From an uncultured Pontibacter sp. (GTDB lineage Bacteria; Bacteroidota; Bacteroidia; Cytophagales; Hymenobacteraceae), in NCBI RefSeq assembly GCF_947499215.1, contig NZ_CANMNI010000002.1, forward strand, positions 186,001 through 250,000: 64,000 bases of DNA, read 5' to 3'. Below the pieces are notes generated by a model. The model saw nothing but the letters and a program-made list of their open reading frames with translations. It did not search any database and had not been told where the DNA came from. The translations under genes and the position numbers were made by a program. This document shows, piece by piece, positions 53,013 to 63,688 of the stretch (position 1 is its first letter; every line of letters starts with the position of its first letter).

Positions 53013-53393
53013 TTAGCTTCTTCGGGCAATCATTTCAATTTCTACCTGCGCTCCCAGTGGCAGTGAGGCCACGCCAATGGTGGTGCGGGCAGGGTAAGGT
53101 TTGGAGAACTTGGTGGCATATACCTCATTCATAGCCTTAAAATTATCAATGTCGGTTAAAAAGACATTCACTTTCACCACATCATCAGGGGTAAGCCCCG
53201 TGGCCGTTAGCACCTCAAATAAATTACGGAAGCACTGCTCCGTTTGTGCGGCAATGTCTCCCTGTACCATTTCCCCAGTACTGGCGTCTATCGGCGTCTG
53301 GCCAGATAGAAAAATTAATTCTCCTGACTCCACGGCGTGTGAATACGGACCTACGGCTACTGCTCCTTCGGCATTAAAAGCTTTTCTGGACAT
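53013..53393 (-). CDS. ridA: RidA family protein (reactive intermediate/imine deaminase)
   Basis: 126 aa, standard YjgF/YER057c/UK114 fold. VAVGPYSHAVESGELIFLSGQTPID near the start and KVNVFLTDIDNFKAMNEVY in the middle, with C-terminal PARTTIGVASLPLGAQVEIEMIA including the arginine that binds the carboxylate. It hydrolyses 2-aminoacrylate and related enamines and imines. First gene in the visible part of the minus-strand run, 3 bp before the Nudix gene. Confidence 0.94.
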   Translation of the reverse strand: MSRKAFNAEGAVAVGPYSHAVESGELIFLSGQTPIDASTGEMVQGDIAAQTEQCFRNLFEVLTATGLTPDDVVKVNVFLTDIDNFKAMNEVYATKFSKPYPARTTIGVASLPLGAQVEIEMIARRS

Positions 53394-53477
53394 ATGCTAA
53401 GCTTGTTTGAACGCTAATTACTAGCAAAGATAAGGTATAGGATAATTCCTTTTTTAAAGACACACAACTGAAGCTAT

Positions 53478-53525
53478 AAAAAAAGCCTGCAACAGAAAGG
53501 CTTTTAACGCGCAGCTGTTGCAGGC
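53478..53525 (-). terminator. Terminator of the QGN-rich protein gene
   Basis: On the minus strand GCCTGCAACAG ... CTGTTGCAGGC is an 11-bp stem followed by TTTTTTTAT. An alternative, overlapping AAAAGCCT / AGGCTTTT hairpin shares part of the sequence (53481-53505), so two mutually exclusive folds are possible. Confidence 0.8.
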
Positions 53526-53552
53526 CAAATAGGTATAGCAGCTTTTATTTTA

Positions 53553-54188
53553 TCATTGCAATCTTGCTCTGCCGGCATTCACTTTCTCTTCCAGCACGCG
53601 TACCGCGTTTTCAGCCCGCTCAATGGCAGCCCTTCTTTCGGTCAGTTCAGCGTCCGACATTTTCCCAGACCTTCTGTTCCGCTCTAATTCGTCTTTTGCC
53701 TTTGCAATTCGGTCTCTCGCTTCTTTTACCTTGCTGTCTCCCTGATCCACTGTCGTAACCAGCTGGGCTCTTCTTTGCTCACCAGTCATGCGGGCTTCCG
53801 CCGCTCTGTTCTGCCCAAACTCACGGCCACTCATGTCGCCTTTGTTTTGGCCATAGGCATTGCCTCTTTCAGAATCATCAGCCTGCCCCCTGCCTTGATT
53901 GCCTCTTTGAGCATTATCGGCTTGCGACTTACCTTGCTCCTTGGCATTTTGGGCTCTGCCGCTGTTGTCCTTCGCCTTCCCTTGGTTGTCTTTCTGACCT
54001 CCTCTTCCGTCCTGCCTAGAAGCGTTGGCATTTTGGTTTTTCTCCCGTGTCTCCTGCTCTTCTCTTACTTCAGTTGCATTTTTATTAGAGTTGCCTTTTC
54101 CTTGCTGGGCAAGAGCGGCTTCGGTTGCGAACATGGTCAGGCCGAGGGCCAACCCCAATCCTATATTTCTAGCGATGCTGTTCTTCAT
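53553..54188 (-). CDS. Secreted low-complexity (Q/G/N/R-rich) protein with C-terminal coiled coil
   Basis: 211 aa. Signal peptide about 1-28, ending near AALAQ. Residues about 29-135 are low-complexity, rich in Gln, Gly, Asn, Asp and Arg (QGKGNSNKN, GRGGQKDNQGKAKDNSGRA), probably disordered. Residues about 140-211 are charged and helical (GDSKVKEARDRIAKAKDEL, AAIERAENAVRVLEEKV), a coiled coil. No known family. It may be a structural or adhesive extracellular protein. The 54202-54411 gene lies just upstream in the same direction. Confidence 0.7.
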   Translation of the reverse strand: MKNSIARNIGLGLALGLTMFATEAALAQQGKGNSNKNATEVREEQETREKNQNANASRQDGRGGQKDNQGKAKDNSGRAQNAKEQGKSQADNAQRGNQGRGQADDSERGNAYGQNKGDMSGREFGQNRAAEARMTGEQRRAQLVTTVDQGDSKVKEARDRIAKAKDELERNRRSGKMSDAELTERRAAIERAENAVRVLEEKVNAGRARLQ

Positions 54189-54201
54189 GGTGCGTTTTGC
54201 G

Positions 54202-54411
54202 TTAAATTTCGTCCAACAAAGAGTCTACTTCGGCGGCGGCCTCTTCAATCTCAACTCTGGTGTTATCCATCTCCACCCCAGACGTATCGGCGGGTGCCGT
54301 TTCGGATTCGGGTTCGGTTATGGTTGTTTCTTGGTTGTCGGGCGTGCTGTCACAGCCTGCCATCAGAATAGCGCCAAAAGCGAAAGCACCTACTAGAAGT
54401 TGTTTTTTCAT
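54202..54411 (-). CDS. Small lipoprotein
   Basis: 69 aa. MKKQLLVGAFAFGAILMAGC is a clear lipoprotein signal with Cys20; the mature part is a short, highly acidic Glu/Asp/Ser/Thr-rich tail ending EEAAAEVDSLLDEI. No homologous family recognised. Probably co-transcribed with the QGN-rich gene 13 bp downstream. Confidence 0.65.
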   Translation of the reverse strand: MKKQLLVGAFAFGAILMAGCDSTPDNQETTITEPESETAPADTSGVEMDNTRVEIEEAAAEVDSLLDEI

Positions 54412-54512
54412 AAAATCAGGGTTATCAAGGGTTAATTAAACAGATGTTATTAATGCTGTGATTGAGTGGTATAAAAATTAGGCGTATTAGTCAGTTTGGG
54501 GAAATAACTGCT

Positions 54513-55334
54513 TCAGTGCATCCACACCTGTCTGGTCGGGAAGTTGATGGTAATTTTGGTTTGACGGATTACATCGTAGTTCAGAGCCCCGTCGTAGATA
54601 ATGTTTTCGGCGGCGGCCTTGCTCACCAGCTTTCGCCTGCCTAATTGGATAGCAATCGGGTTGAGGGCAGTGCGCTGGACTGTCGTGTCGCTTTGGAGGC
54701 CCCACCCTGAAGCCGTTTGGTGCGAAAGCAACACCTCGCTTATATTACCCGTGTCGAAAAGAAACCAGTAGGAATGACCCCGGTGCGGGACACCCAGAAA
54801 GATATTCAGTTCACTTCCGTCCAACCCATTGGCAAAGCGGCTCGGCAGCAGCGTCAGTCTTCCCTGCTGCTTTCTTAGTGTGGCCGGTGTCTCGATTTGC
54901 AGCCTGTCAGCCGCAAGATCTATGGTAAGTATTCTATCCTGAAAGGATTTTAGCGAGATAACGCCGTCCACTTTCGGGAAATCCTCCGGTAAAATGCCCA
55001 TGACGTCCCACACGCCCACCGTTGCATGAAATACCGGTACATCGCCAATGCGCATCTCAACCGAATCAACCTTTTGATGCCGGAACATTTCCCCACTCAT
55101 CCGAAAGGCGGTTGCATTACCGTAGGGCTGTCTGCCGATCTTTTGGGCAACCTCCGGTGAAATGAAAGTTTCGCCCCCTCCCGTATCAAACAGGAAGCTA
55201 TAGCCTTGGCCTTCTATGGTGACATCCACTTGTTTCAGACTTTTGAAATACTCTTTCAACTGGATGGTGGTTTGGGCAGTACCTTCTAAAACGAAGGCGA
55301 TACATAGGGCCAAACTCAGGAAAAGTGTTTTCAT
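54513..55334 (-). CDS. Secreted retropepsin-like aspartyl protease with two DTG motifs
   Basis: 273 aa from the ATG at 55334 (MKTLFLSLALCIAFVLEG signal peptide; an ATG 21 bp upstream is rejected). FLFDTGGGETF near residues 47-57 and FLFDTGNISEVLLS near 190-205 are two aspartyl-protease DTG motifs, each at the end of a YxFLFDTG strand. Together they could form the paired active site of an aspartic protease within one chain (pepsin-like pseudo-dimer), unlike single-motif bacterial retropepsins that dimerise. Substrate unknown; probably periplasmic or secreted. Confidence 0.75.
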   Translation of the reverse strand: MKTLFLSLALCIAFVLEGTAQTTIQLKEYFKSLKQVDVTIEGQGYSFLFDTGGGETFISPEVAQKIGRQPYGNATAFRMSGEMFRHQKVDSVEMRIGDVPVFHATVGVWDVMGILPEDFPKVDGVISLKSFQDRILTIDLAADRLQIETPATLRKQQGRLTLLPSRFANGLDGSELNIFLGVPHRGHSYWFLFDTGNISEVLLSHQTASGWGLQSDTTVQRTALNPIAIQLGRRKLVSKAAAENIIYDGALNYDVIRQTKITINFPTRQVWMH

Positions 55335-55445
55335 TTTGAAATAATGACTGATCATCTAAGCATGTACGTCAGTGATAGATTTTGGCTGGAAAATCACGAA
55401 ACGACAAGCCTAATTGAACCTGTAGCAGCAGTATCAGGAAACCGG

Positions 55446-56039
55446 TTATTGACTAACTTTTACAGTAGGCATTTCATATGCTCCCAGCAGATTTATCATG
55501 TTTATTCTTTCATCCTTCAGTCCTTTCAGAAAAGGTGCAATAGCATCGTTGTACCCTCGTCTGCTGATAGCGAATAGCAGAATGCCTTTTCGGCCTTTTT
55601 CATCTTCGAAAGCTTTATAACGGTAGGCATTCCACTCCACTACATCGAGCTTCTTTTTGGTGCCGGCGCTCATCAGAAAGTCAAGAATAATCTCCCCTGT
55701 ATTGGGGTTTTCGATTACCTGATACTGGGCTACTTGGTCTGTTTTCTTTCTCTGCTGAATCACATTCACCTGTGCCCTCACCGCATCTTCTACCGTCAAG
55801 TCACCGAGTACAACCTCCACCAATACCATTTGGTTATATTTTTCAACTACCTCACCAGAAGGCACATACTCCTGTTTAAAGTAAGTAGTCGTGGGGTTAG
55901 AGGACCAAGCTAATACAAAGTCGGTGTCGTTGAAATTGATCGGGCCCGGTATGTTAAGATAGTCCTTTACCTGTCCTTTTTTAGGAGAGAAGCTTGATGT
56001 CAGGATACATACAAGCAGGAGTAGTAAGATTTGTTTCAT
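55446..56039 (-). CDS. Hypothetical secreted protein
   Basis: 197 aa. Signal peptide MKQILLLLLVCILTSSFS, then an alpha/beta protein with VLAWSSNPTTTYFKQEYVPSGE, VEDAVRAQVNVIQQRK, and a C-terminal ILLFAISRRGYNDAIAPFLKGL segment. No recognised family. AT-richer than most of the window. It lies between the aspartyl protease and another unknown gene. Confidence 0.6.
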   Translation of the reverse strand: MKQILLLLLVCILTSSFSPKKGQVKDYLNIPGPINFNDTDFVLAWSSNPTTTYFKQEYVPSGEVVEKYNQMVLVEVVLGDLTVEDAVRAQVNVIQQRKKTDQVAQYQVIENPNTGEIILDFLMSAGTKKKLDVVEWNAYRYKAFEDEKGRKGILLFAISRRGYNDAIAPFLKGLKDERINMINLLGAYEMPTVKVSQ

Positions 56040-56108
56040 TGGTTTTGGATTGGTTTTGTTTTTGGTGGAACGTTATTTGTGCAGCCGAAGCAAGAAGCGT
56101 AGCAAGGG

Positions 56109-56732
56109 TTAAGGCTGAACTTTGTTGGGCATTCGTTTTTTTATTCTTTGCACAATTTCATATCCAAGGTACTGTTTTAACCTAGGAAATCTTTTTCTGT
56201 AACACTCATTCCAATAACTTATCATCCTACTTGCCGTCTTCTGCCAGTATTTGGGATTTTCCAGAATGAATTTTTGATATAAGTCCATGTTTTGTTCATT
56301 AACATGTCTGTCAATCACTTCTAATAGCTCATAGACATATTCTCCCAGTAACTGTGTGGTGAATGGTATAACCCAATACTCACTTGTCGGTATTAAATTC
56401 TGAAGTCTTCTTTCCCTTATGTACCCGTTATGGTGCCGAAGGTAGATACAGTTTAGAATTGCTTTTTGCTTGTCAGATAATGTTTCTTCCTTTTCTAAAT
56501 CAGGCTCGTTGAAGTAGAGCCTATAGGGTATTACCAGACTCTCACCCCTTAAGGTGAGATAGAGTTCACTTGGATGTATTAGATTAGCCATTAAGTGAAC
56601 TTGACCATCACTCAATTTTACTTTGTTGTCGTGAAAGGGTAAAATCTCTAAAACAACTAATACATCTGCTTCCAACTCAGTCGGAAAAGCTTTCAGGATT
56701 CTTGCTTTATATTCAGAGAATATATCTTTCAT
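56109..56732 (-). CDS. Hypothetical protein
   Basis: 207 aa, cytosolic-looking, with no signal peptide. N-terminal MKDIFSEYKARILKAFPTE, then a mixed region with YLTLRGESLVIPYRLYF and a long helical C-terminal half rich in Tyr, Glu and Arg (EYWVIPFTTQLLGEYVYELL, MISYWNECYRKRFPRL). I cannot assign it. The gene is AT-rich and without close context; possibly horizontally acquired. Confidence 0.55.
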   Translation of the reverse strand: MKDIFSEYKARILKAFPTELEADVLVVLEILPFHDNKVKLSDGQVHLMANLIHPSELYLTLRGESLVIPYRLYFNEPDLEKEETLSDKQKAILNCIYLRHHNGYIRERRLQNLIPTSEYWVIPFTTQLLGEYVYELLEVIDRHVNEQNMDLYQKFILENPKYWQKTASRMISYWNECYRKRFPRLKQYLGYEIVQRIKKRMPNKVQP

Positions 56733-56838
56733 TTACCACTTTAGAGTTTTATGTAATTTAAATGCTGCCCAACTTCCAGCTAAACGGAATAAACATACGC
56801 TTTTCAGCAATTTAAATAATAAGAACCAGCGCACATTA

Positions 56839-57534
56839 TCACTTCATTAACTCCCCCACCGTTGTAACTCCCCGCTTTTTAGCCAGCGAAAGCAGCTTGA
56901 GCAACAGCAAGGCTGTGGCGAAGGCGTCGCCGGAGGCGGTATGGCGATCGTCGGTGGGCAGATTATACCTTTCGCAAAGGGCGTCGAGGCTGTATTCGGC
57001 GTTTTTGAGGGTATGGTTGTCGGCGTGGCGGCGCTCCAACCGGATAGCCAAGTGCGCTGTGTCTACGGAGCGATTGCGGAGTTTGCCTTTTATACCTTGC
57101 CGCTTCAGCATTTGGTTGACCATGGCAATGTCAAAGTCCACATGCTGTCCGACAAGTATGGCGTTTCCGATGAAATCGACAAAACCCTCGACGGCTTCCC
57201 GCTCCGTTATGCCTGTCTCCAGCTCTTTGGAAAGCAAACCATGCACTTCGGCGCTTTTGGTGGACGGCGCCCCCTCCTGCTGCACCAGACATTCGAAAGT
57301 GTCTGAAACGAGCACCTGCAAACCGCTCACCTTTATCGCCCCGATGGAAAGCACTTTGTCGGTTCGCCGGTCCAAACCAGTCGTTTCTGTATCAAATACC
57401 ACAAATTCGGCCCCTGCAAGCGGGGTACTGCCTGGCGGTTGCTCCTTTAAGGCGGCGCTATACCTTTGCCAGAAAGCCGGGGCGTTCTTGTCGACTGGTT
57501 GCAGCTGGTAAATAAGCTCTTTCAACCACTCCAT
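56839..57534 (-). CDS. 3'-5' exonuclease (DnaQ/epsilon-like)
   Basis: 231 aa. DEDDh exonuclease motifs: FVVFDTETTGL near residues 47-57 (Asp-Glu), VGQHVDFDIAMVN near 130-142 (Asp), and HTASGDAFATALLLL near 197-211 (His-Asp). The relatives are DnaQ-like exonucleases found next to acetyl-CoA synthetase genes. The upstream DUF294 gene shares the A of its stop TAA with this start (TAATG), so the two are translationally coupled. Confidence 0.9.
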   Translation of the reverse strand: MEWLKELIYQLQPVDKNAPAFWQRYSAALKEQPPGSTPLAGAEFVVFDTETTGLDRRTDKVLSIGAIKVSGLQVLVSDTFECLVQQEGAPSTKSAEVHGLLSKELETGITEREAVEGFVDFIGNAILVGQHVDFDIAMVNQMLKRQGIKGKLRNRSVDTAHLAIRLERRHADNHTLKNAEYSLDALCERYNLPTDDRHTASGDAFATALLLLKLLSLAKKRGVTTVGELMK

Positions 57535-59471
57535 TAGCCGAGGTAATTAAGTTGGAAGCGCACCTGCAGGAGTTCCTGTATGTCGCTGATGGGTTTGAAG
57601 GTGCTGCGCAGCGTCTGCCGCTCCAGTTTGTTGAGCTGGTTGGGATTGAGGTAGCGTCCAGAATTCTTGTTGCGCAGGCCACTAAGCGCCCGGAAACGCA
57701 TCATGATTTCGTAAGCCATAGCTGCCTCGCGGTAGAGCTCGGCATTCTGCGGCTCCAGTTCAGCCAGTTTCTCGAAACGCTTGAAGGTGTTGTTCTCCCC
57801 GGCCACGCGGTTGTCGAGCGTGAGCACGCGGGCGGCATCCACGAGTGGCGTCATAGCCCGCAGTTTTATATCAAATTCATTTTTGTGCTCCCCTCCCCGC
57901 TCTACTATAAAGTTGCGGAAAAAGCTCAACGGCGGTGGACTCTGCAAGGCATGCTTGGCTAGGAAAGGCAGGAAAATGCGCTCCTGTTGGATGTTCTCGT
58001 AGATGTAGTCGGTCAGCTGACGGCTTAGGCTGAAGTCGCCGTAAACGGGGCGGTAGTCGTAGAAAATGGACGTGTGCATCAGCGCCTCTTCGGTCGGCTC
58101 GTGTATCCAGTTGTAGAAGTACTGTTTCCAAGTATGCAGCGGCTGGCACCACTTCGGGTTGCTGGCCATCATGTCGGCAGGACACTTCTCAAAACCGCAT
58201 TGCACCAGTATATCCCGCACGATAGCGCCTAGCTTCAGAAAATACCCCTGATGCTCTTTCTCCAGCGCGATGTTCTTGTCTTCAAATACCAACGCATTGT
58301 CCTGATCGGTGCGCAGGAGTTGCTCTTCACGTCCCTCACTACCCAGTGAGAGCCAACAGTAGTGCACCGGCGGTTCGCCCAGTTCCTTTTCGGCATGCTG
58401 CAGGGCCCGCACAATAATGGCGTCGTTTATCTCGGTGATGATGTTGGCTATGAATGAAATACTTACTTCCTGTTCGAGATATTTCAGCAAAAGCTCTTCG
58501 GCCCTATCGCGAACGGCAGGCAAGGAGGCGATGTCACGGGTCTGGCGAATTTCGGAGATAAGCACGGCCGGGTTATTGCCCTGCGCCAGCAAGAGGTCAT
58601 GCTCGGTGAGTACGCCCAATGCACGTGAATTTATGGTACCATCGGTCGTGACACAGAGGTGCTTCACCTTGTTCCGGATCATATTGATCAGCGCATCCGC
58701 CATGGGCGGATTGGGGACCGTGGTAATCACCGGAGCCGACATGATCACCTCTACTGGATCGTCGATGGCCACGTGCCCCGCCACCACTTGGCGCCGCAAG
58801 TCGGTGTCGGTCAAAATGCCTAAGGGTCGCTCCTCGGCGTCAACCACCATCATAAAGCTGGAGTCTTTGTCGCTCATCATCTGGGCGGCCAGCCGAATAG
58901 AGGTATCGGGCGGACAGGCTACGATGTTTTTGCTAGTGTCGATTTTAAGGGTGTCTTCGAGGTGCAGCGGTATAGAGGCTGGTGCTATAGTGCTTAGCCC
59001 GACCCGTGCCTTATTCGCATCGCGCATGGTAGAGTTGCGTACCGGTTGCCCTGCCGCAAAACCCGCCGCAAAGTACAGCGCCACCTGCGGGTTTTCGGTG
59101 AGAATAGGCTCAAAGGCTATGATAGGTATAGCATATACCAATGACTCTTCTGCGGAGGTAGCAGTGGAGGAATAATTCTTTTTGGCAATGAGTGCCCGTA
59201 CCCCAAACACATCCCCTTCGTCGCACACGTCCAGCAACTTCGGATTGCCCCCTTCAGTTGTTTGCTCCAGCCTGACGGAGCCCTGTCGCACTACATAAAA
59301 GAACTCATGCGCCGTGTCTCCCTGCGAAAACAAGACCTGTTCCGGCTCGAGGTATAGCACCCGCACCTGCCTTGCCAAATCCCGCAGTTTTTCGGAGTCA
59401 ATCAGGTTGAAAGGTGGATAGGCATTGAGAAACTCGTGGACGCGTTCTTGTATGACGTTGGAGGGCTTCAT
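57534..59471 (-). CDS. cNMP-binding / CBS / DUF294 nucleotidyltransferase-like protein
   Basis: 645 aa. Residues about 20-135 are a cyclic-nucleotide-binding domain (LFSQGDTAHEFFYVVRQGSVRLE). About 165-290 hold two CBS domains (ADALINMIRNKVKHLCV). From about 370 there is a DUF294 putative nucleotidyltransferase domain (LGSEGREEQLLRTDQDNALV), with a DUF294_C domain to the end. Such proteins are regularly encoded beside acs and a DnaQ-like exonuclease and are thought to regulate acetate metabolism by nucleotide sensing. Here the order acs, this gene, exonuclease agrees. Confidence 0.9.
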   Translation of the reverse strand: MKPSNVIQERVHEFLNAYPPFNLIDSEKLRDLARQVRVLYLEPEQVLFSQGDTAHEFFYVVRQGSVRLEQTTEGGNPKLLDVCDEGDVFGVRALIAKKNYSSTATSAEESLVYAIPIIAFEPILTENPQVALYFAAGFAAGQPVRNSTMRDANKARVGLSTIAPASIPLHLEDTLKIDTSKNIVACPPDTSIRLAAQMMSDKDSSFMMVVDAEERPLGILTDTDLRRQVVAGHVAIDDPVEVIMSAPVITTVPNPPMADALINMIRNKVKHLCVTTDGTINSRALGVLTEHDLLLAQGNNPAVLISEIRQTRDIASLPAVRDRAEELLLKYLEQEVSISFIANIITEINDAIIVRALQHAEKELGEPPVHYCWLSLGSEGREEQLLRTDQDNALVFEDKNIALEKEHQGYFLKLGAIVRDILVQCGFEKCPADMMASNPKWCQPLHTWKQYFYNWIHEPTEEALMHTSIFYDYRPVYGDFSLSRQLTDYIYENIQQERIFLPFLAKHALQSPPPLSFFRNFIVERGGEHKNEFDIKLRAMTPLVDAARVLTLDNRVAGENNTFKRFEKLAELEPQNAELYREAAMAYEIMMRFRALSGLRNKNSGRYLNPNQLNKLERQTLRSTFKPISDIQELLQVRFQLNYLG

Positions 59472-59534
59472 AGCTTCGGGTTATACCTGTTGAAGGTACG
59501 GTTTTGAAGACAGGATTGCAAGAACCTGAAACGC

Positions 59535-59565
59535 AAAAGTCCTGCAGCAAACGCCGCAGGACTTT
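59535..59565 (-). terminator. Hairpin after acs
   Basis: 10-bp stem AAAGTCCTGC / GCAGGACTTT with a 10-nt loop, with T-rich ends on the minus strand. It follows the acs stop by about 33 bp and precedes the DUF294 gene. Confidence 0.7.
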
Positions 59566-59598
59566 ACGCATTCAACTAAACTTATCAATTAACTAACT

Positions 59599-61497
<1,899 letters not shown>

Positions 61498-61740
61498 GAT
61501 ATCGGTTTGTTTATGGTTTGAACCTCCCCCAACCCCCTCCTAAAAACAGGAGGGGGAGTTTTTGGAGTAATTATTTCAAAGTATACCGCAAGTTTAGCGT
61601 CGGCGCAACTTGTGGTTGTTTATGTGCCAGTTTGTAACTGGCGTAATGGTTACTTTTACATTCTACCCCGCTCGAGTTCAGTAAGCGGGAGCAATATTAG
61701 CCCCCTCCCCTGTTTTTAGGGGAGGGCTGGGGTGGGGTGC
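61498..61740. repeat. Inverted pair of G+C-rich repeats between acs and the PrpE-like gene
   Basis: 61525-61560 contains CCTCCCCCAACCCCCTCC and a 9-bp hairpin (CCCCCTCCT / AGGAGGGGG at 61533-61556). 61700-61739 contains CCCCCTCCCCTGTTTTTAGG then GGAGGGCTGGGGTGGGG, the same family in the opposite orientation. The 140 bp between them hold a TATACC word and nothing else recognised. Confidence 0.6.
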
Positions 61741-63666
61741 TCACTCCAAAAAAGCATTCCCAATTTTCCTCTCCTTCAGGTCATCATGAATCTCGGTCAG
61801 TATGGCCGGGTCATCGATGGTGGAAGGTATGGCGTAGTGTACGCCATCGGCAATATTGCGCAGTATTTTGCGGAGAATTTTGCCAGAGCGGGTCTTGGGC
61901 AGTCGCTTTACAATCAAAGCGTTGCGGAAGTAGGCCACGGCACCTATCTTCTCCCGAATCAGGGCGATTAGCTCCTGTTCGATTTGCTGTTCGCTAATGT
62001 TTTGTCCGTCTTTGAGCACTACCAGTCCGATCGGGCGTTGTCCACGCAGGTCGTCTGCTATACCTACCACGGCGCATTCGGCTACAGCGGGGTGCGACGC
62101 GACCATCTCTTCCATCTCTCCGGTTGAGAGACGGTGGCCCGATACGTTAATGACGTCATCAATGCGGCCCATGATATAAATATAGCCATCTTCATCCATA
62201 TAGCCCCCGTCGCCGGTCATGTAATAGCCGGGAAAACGATCCAGGTAGGACTTGTAGAATCGGTCGTTGTCTTCCCAAAGTGTTGGTAGGCAGCCCGGCG
62301 GCAGCGGCAGTTTTACGGCCACATAGCCTTCCTGCGCAGGTATCAACTCCTGCCCTTCCTCGCCCAGAATCTCCACTTTATACCCGCACACCGGCAAACC
62401 TGCAGAACCCGGCTTGGCTGGCTTTATGCCGTAGCCTACCATATTGGCCACCATCGGCCAGCCGGATTCGGTTTGCCACCAGTGGTCAATCACCGGCACT
62501 CCGAGTAAATCCTTTGCCCAATAGTAGGTGGCGGGATCGCAGCGCTCGCCGGCTAGGAACAAGTACTTCAGCGACGGCAGGTCGTACTTGATTTTCTCAA
62601 TCCCGTTAGGGTCTTCTTTCTTGATGGCACGAATGGCGGTTGGAGCCGTGAAAAGCACCTTCACGTCGTGCTGCATGATGATGCGCCAGAATGTGCCGGC
62701 ATCCGGAGTGCGAACCGGTTTACCTTCGAACAGCACCGTGGTGCAGCCATGAATCAGCGGGGCGTATACCAGATATGAATGGCCCACGGCCCAGCCCACG
62801 TCTGAAGCGGCCCAAAACACATCACCCGGGTCAACGCCATACACGGCTTTCATACTGAACTTGAGCGCCACGGCATGGCCGCCATTGTCGCGCACAATAC
62901 CCTTGGGTTTGCCTGTGGTACCGGAGGTATAGAGAATGTACAGCGGGTCGTGCGCATCTACCGGCACGCAGTCGGCTGGCTGGGCTTTCTGTAGTACGTC
63001 CATGTAATCAAGGTCGCGGCCCGGTTGCATGTCGGCCTCCACGTAAGGGCGTTGCAAAATGATGGTATGCTCGGGCTTGTGCTTACTGTCGTTCAGGGCT
63101 TTGTCGAGTAGCGGCTTGTAAGGGATGTGCTTGTCGAACTCAATGCCACAAGAAGCGGAGATAACCACTTTTGGGCGGGCATCATCAATACGCACCGTGA
63201 GCTCGTGCGGCGCAAAGCCTCCGAACACCACCGAGTGGATGGCTCCCAGTCGGGCGCAGGCCAGCATAGCGACTACGGCCTCCGGTATAACGGGCATGTA
63301 AATCACCACGGTATCGCCTTTACCCACACCCAAACCACGTAGCGCTCCGGCAAATCGGGCCACCATGTCGCGGAACTCGCGGTAGGTATACTTGCGGATG
63401 GTGTTGGTAACAGGCGAGTCGTAGATCAGGGCAGTCTGGTCGGCGCGTCCGTTCTCCACGTGGTAGTCCAGCGCCAAATAAGCCGTGTTGAGCTTGCCTC
63501 CCGCAAACCAGCGGTAGAAACCGTTTTCGTCAGTGGTCAGGACTTGCTTTGGTTCTTCGAACCACGCAATCTGCCGCGCCTGTTCGCCCCAAAAACCCTC
63601 GGGGTCCTGAATGCTTTTTTCGTAGGCCTCGGCGTACGAGCTGTAGGTGTGAGTTAAGCTTTCCAT
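61741..63666 (-). CDS. prpE: Propionyl-CoA synthetase-like acyl-CoA ligase (PrpE/ACSS3-like)
   Basis: 641 aa, AMP-forming ligase. YTSGTTGKPKGIVRDNGG near residues 245-262, LAGERCDPATYYW, the WWQTESGWP motif, and catalytic Lys in LPKTRSGKILRKIL near the C-terminus. The N-terminal AYEKSIQDPEGFWGEQARQI and the VRDNGGHAV motif point to the propionyl-CoA synthetase subgroup instead of Acs. It would activate propionate, possibly acetate. It lies just downstream of a response regulator gene and upstream of acs on the same strand. Confidence 0.9.
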   Translation of the reverse strand: MESLTHTYSSYAEAYEKSIQDPEGFWGEQARQIAWFEEPKQVLTTDENGFYRWFAGGKLNTAYLALDYHVENGRADQTALIYDSPVTNTIRKYTYREFRDMVARFAGALRGLGVGKGDTVVIYMPVIPEAVVAMLACARLGAIHSVVFGGFAPHELTVRIDDARPKVVISASCGIEFDKHIPYKPLLDKALNDSKHKPEHTIILQRPYVEADMQPGRDLDYMDVLQKAQPADCVPVDAHDPLYILYTSGTTGKPKGIVRDNGGHAVALKFSMKAVYGVDPGDVFWAASDVGWAVGHSYLVYAPLIHGCTTVLFEGKPVRTPDAGTFWRIIMQHDVKVLFTAPTAIRAIKKEDPNGIEKIKYDLPSLKYLFLAGERCDPATYYWAKDLLGVPVIDHWWQTESGWPMVANMVGYGIKPAKPGSAGLPVCGYKVEILGEEGQELIPAQEGYVAVKLPLPPGCLPTLWEDNDRFYKSYLDRFPGYYMTGDGGYMDEDGYIYIMGRIDDVINVSGHRLSTGEMEEMVASHPAVAECAVVGIADDLRGQRPIGLVVLKDGQNISEQQIEQELIALIREKIGAVAYFRNALIVKRLPKTRSGKILRKILRNIADGVHYAIPSTIDDPAILTEIHDDLKERKIGNAFLE

Positions 63667-63688
63667 ATCTCCTGTTCTTTTATTGCGA

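Noticed and set aside
59535..59565. Riboswitch or RNA gene between acs and the DUF294 gene
   Set aside because: Only a simple hairpin without further structure; read as a terminator.
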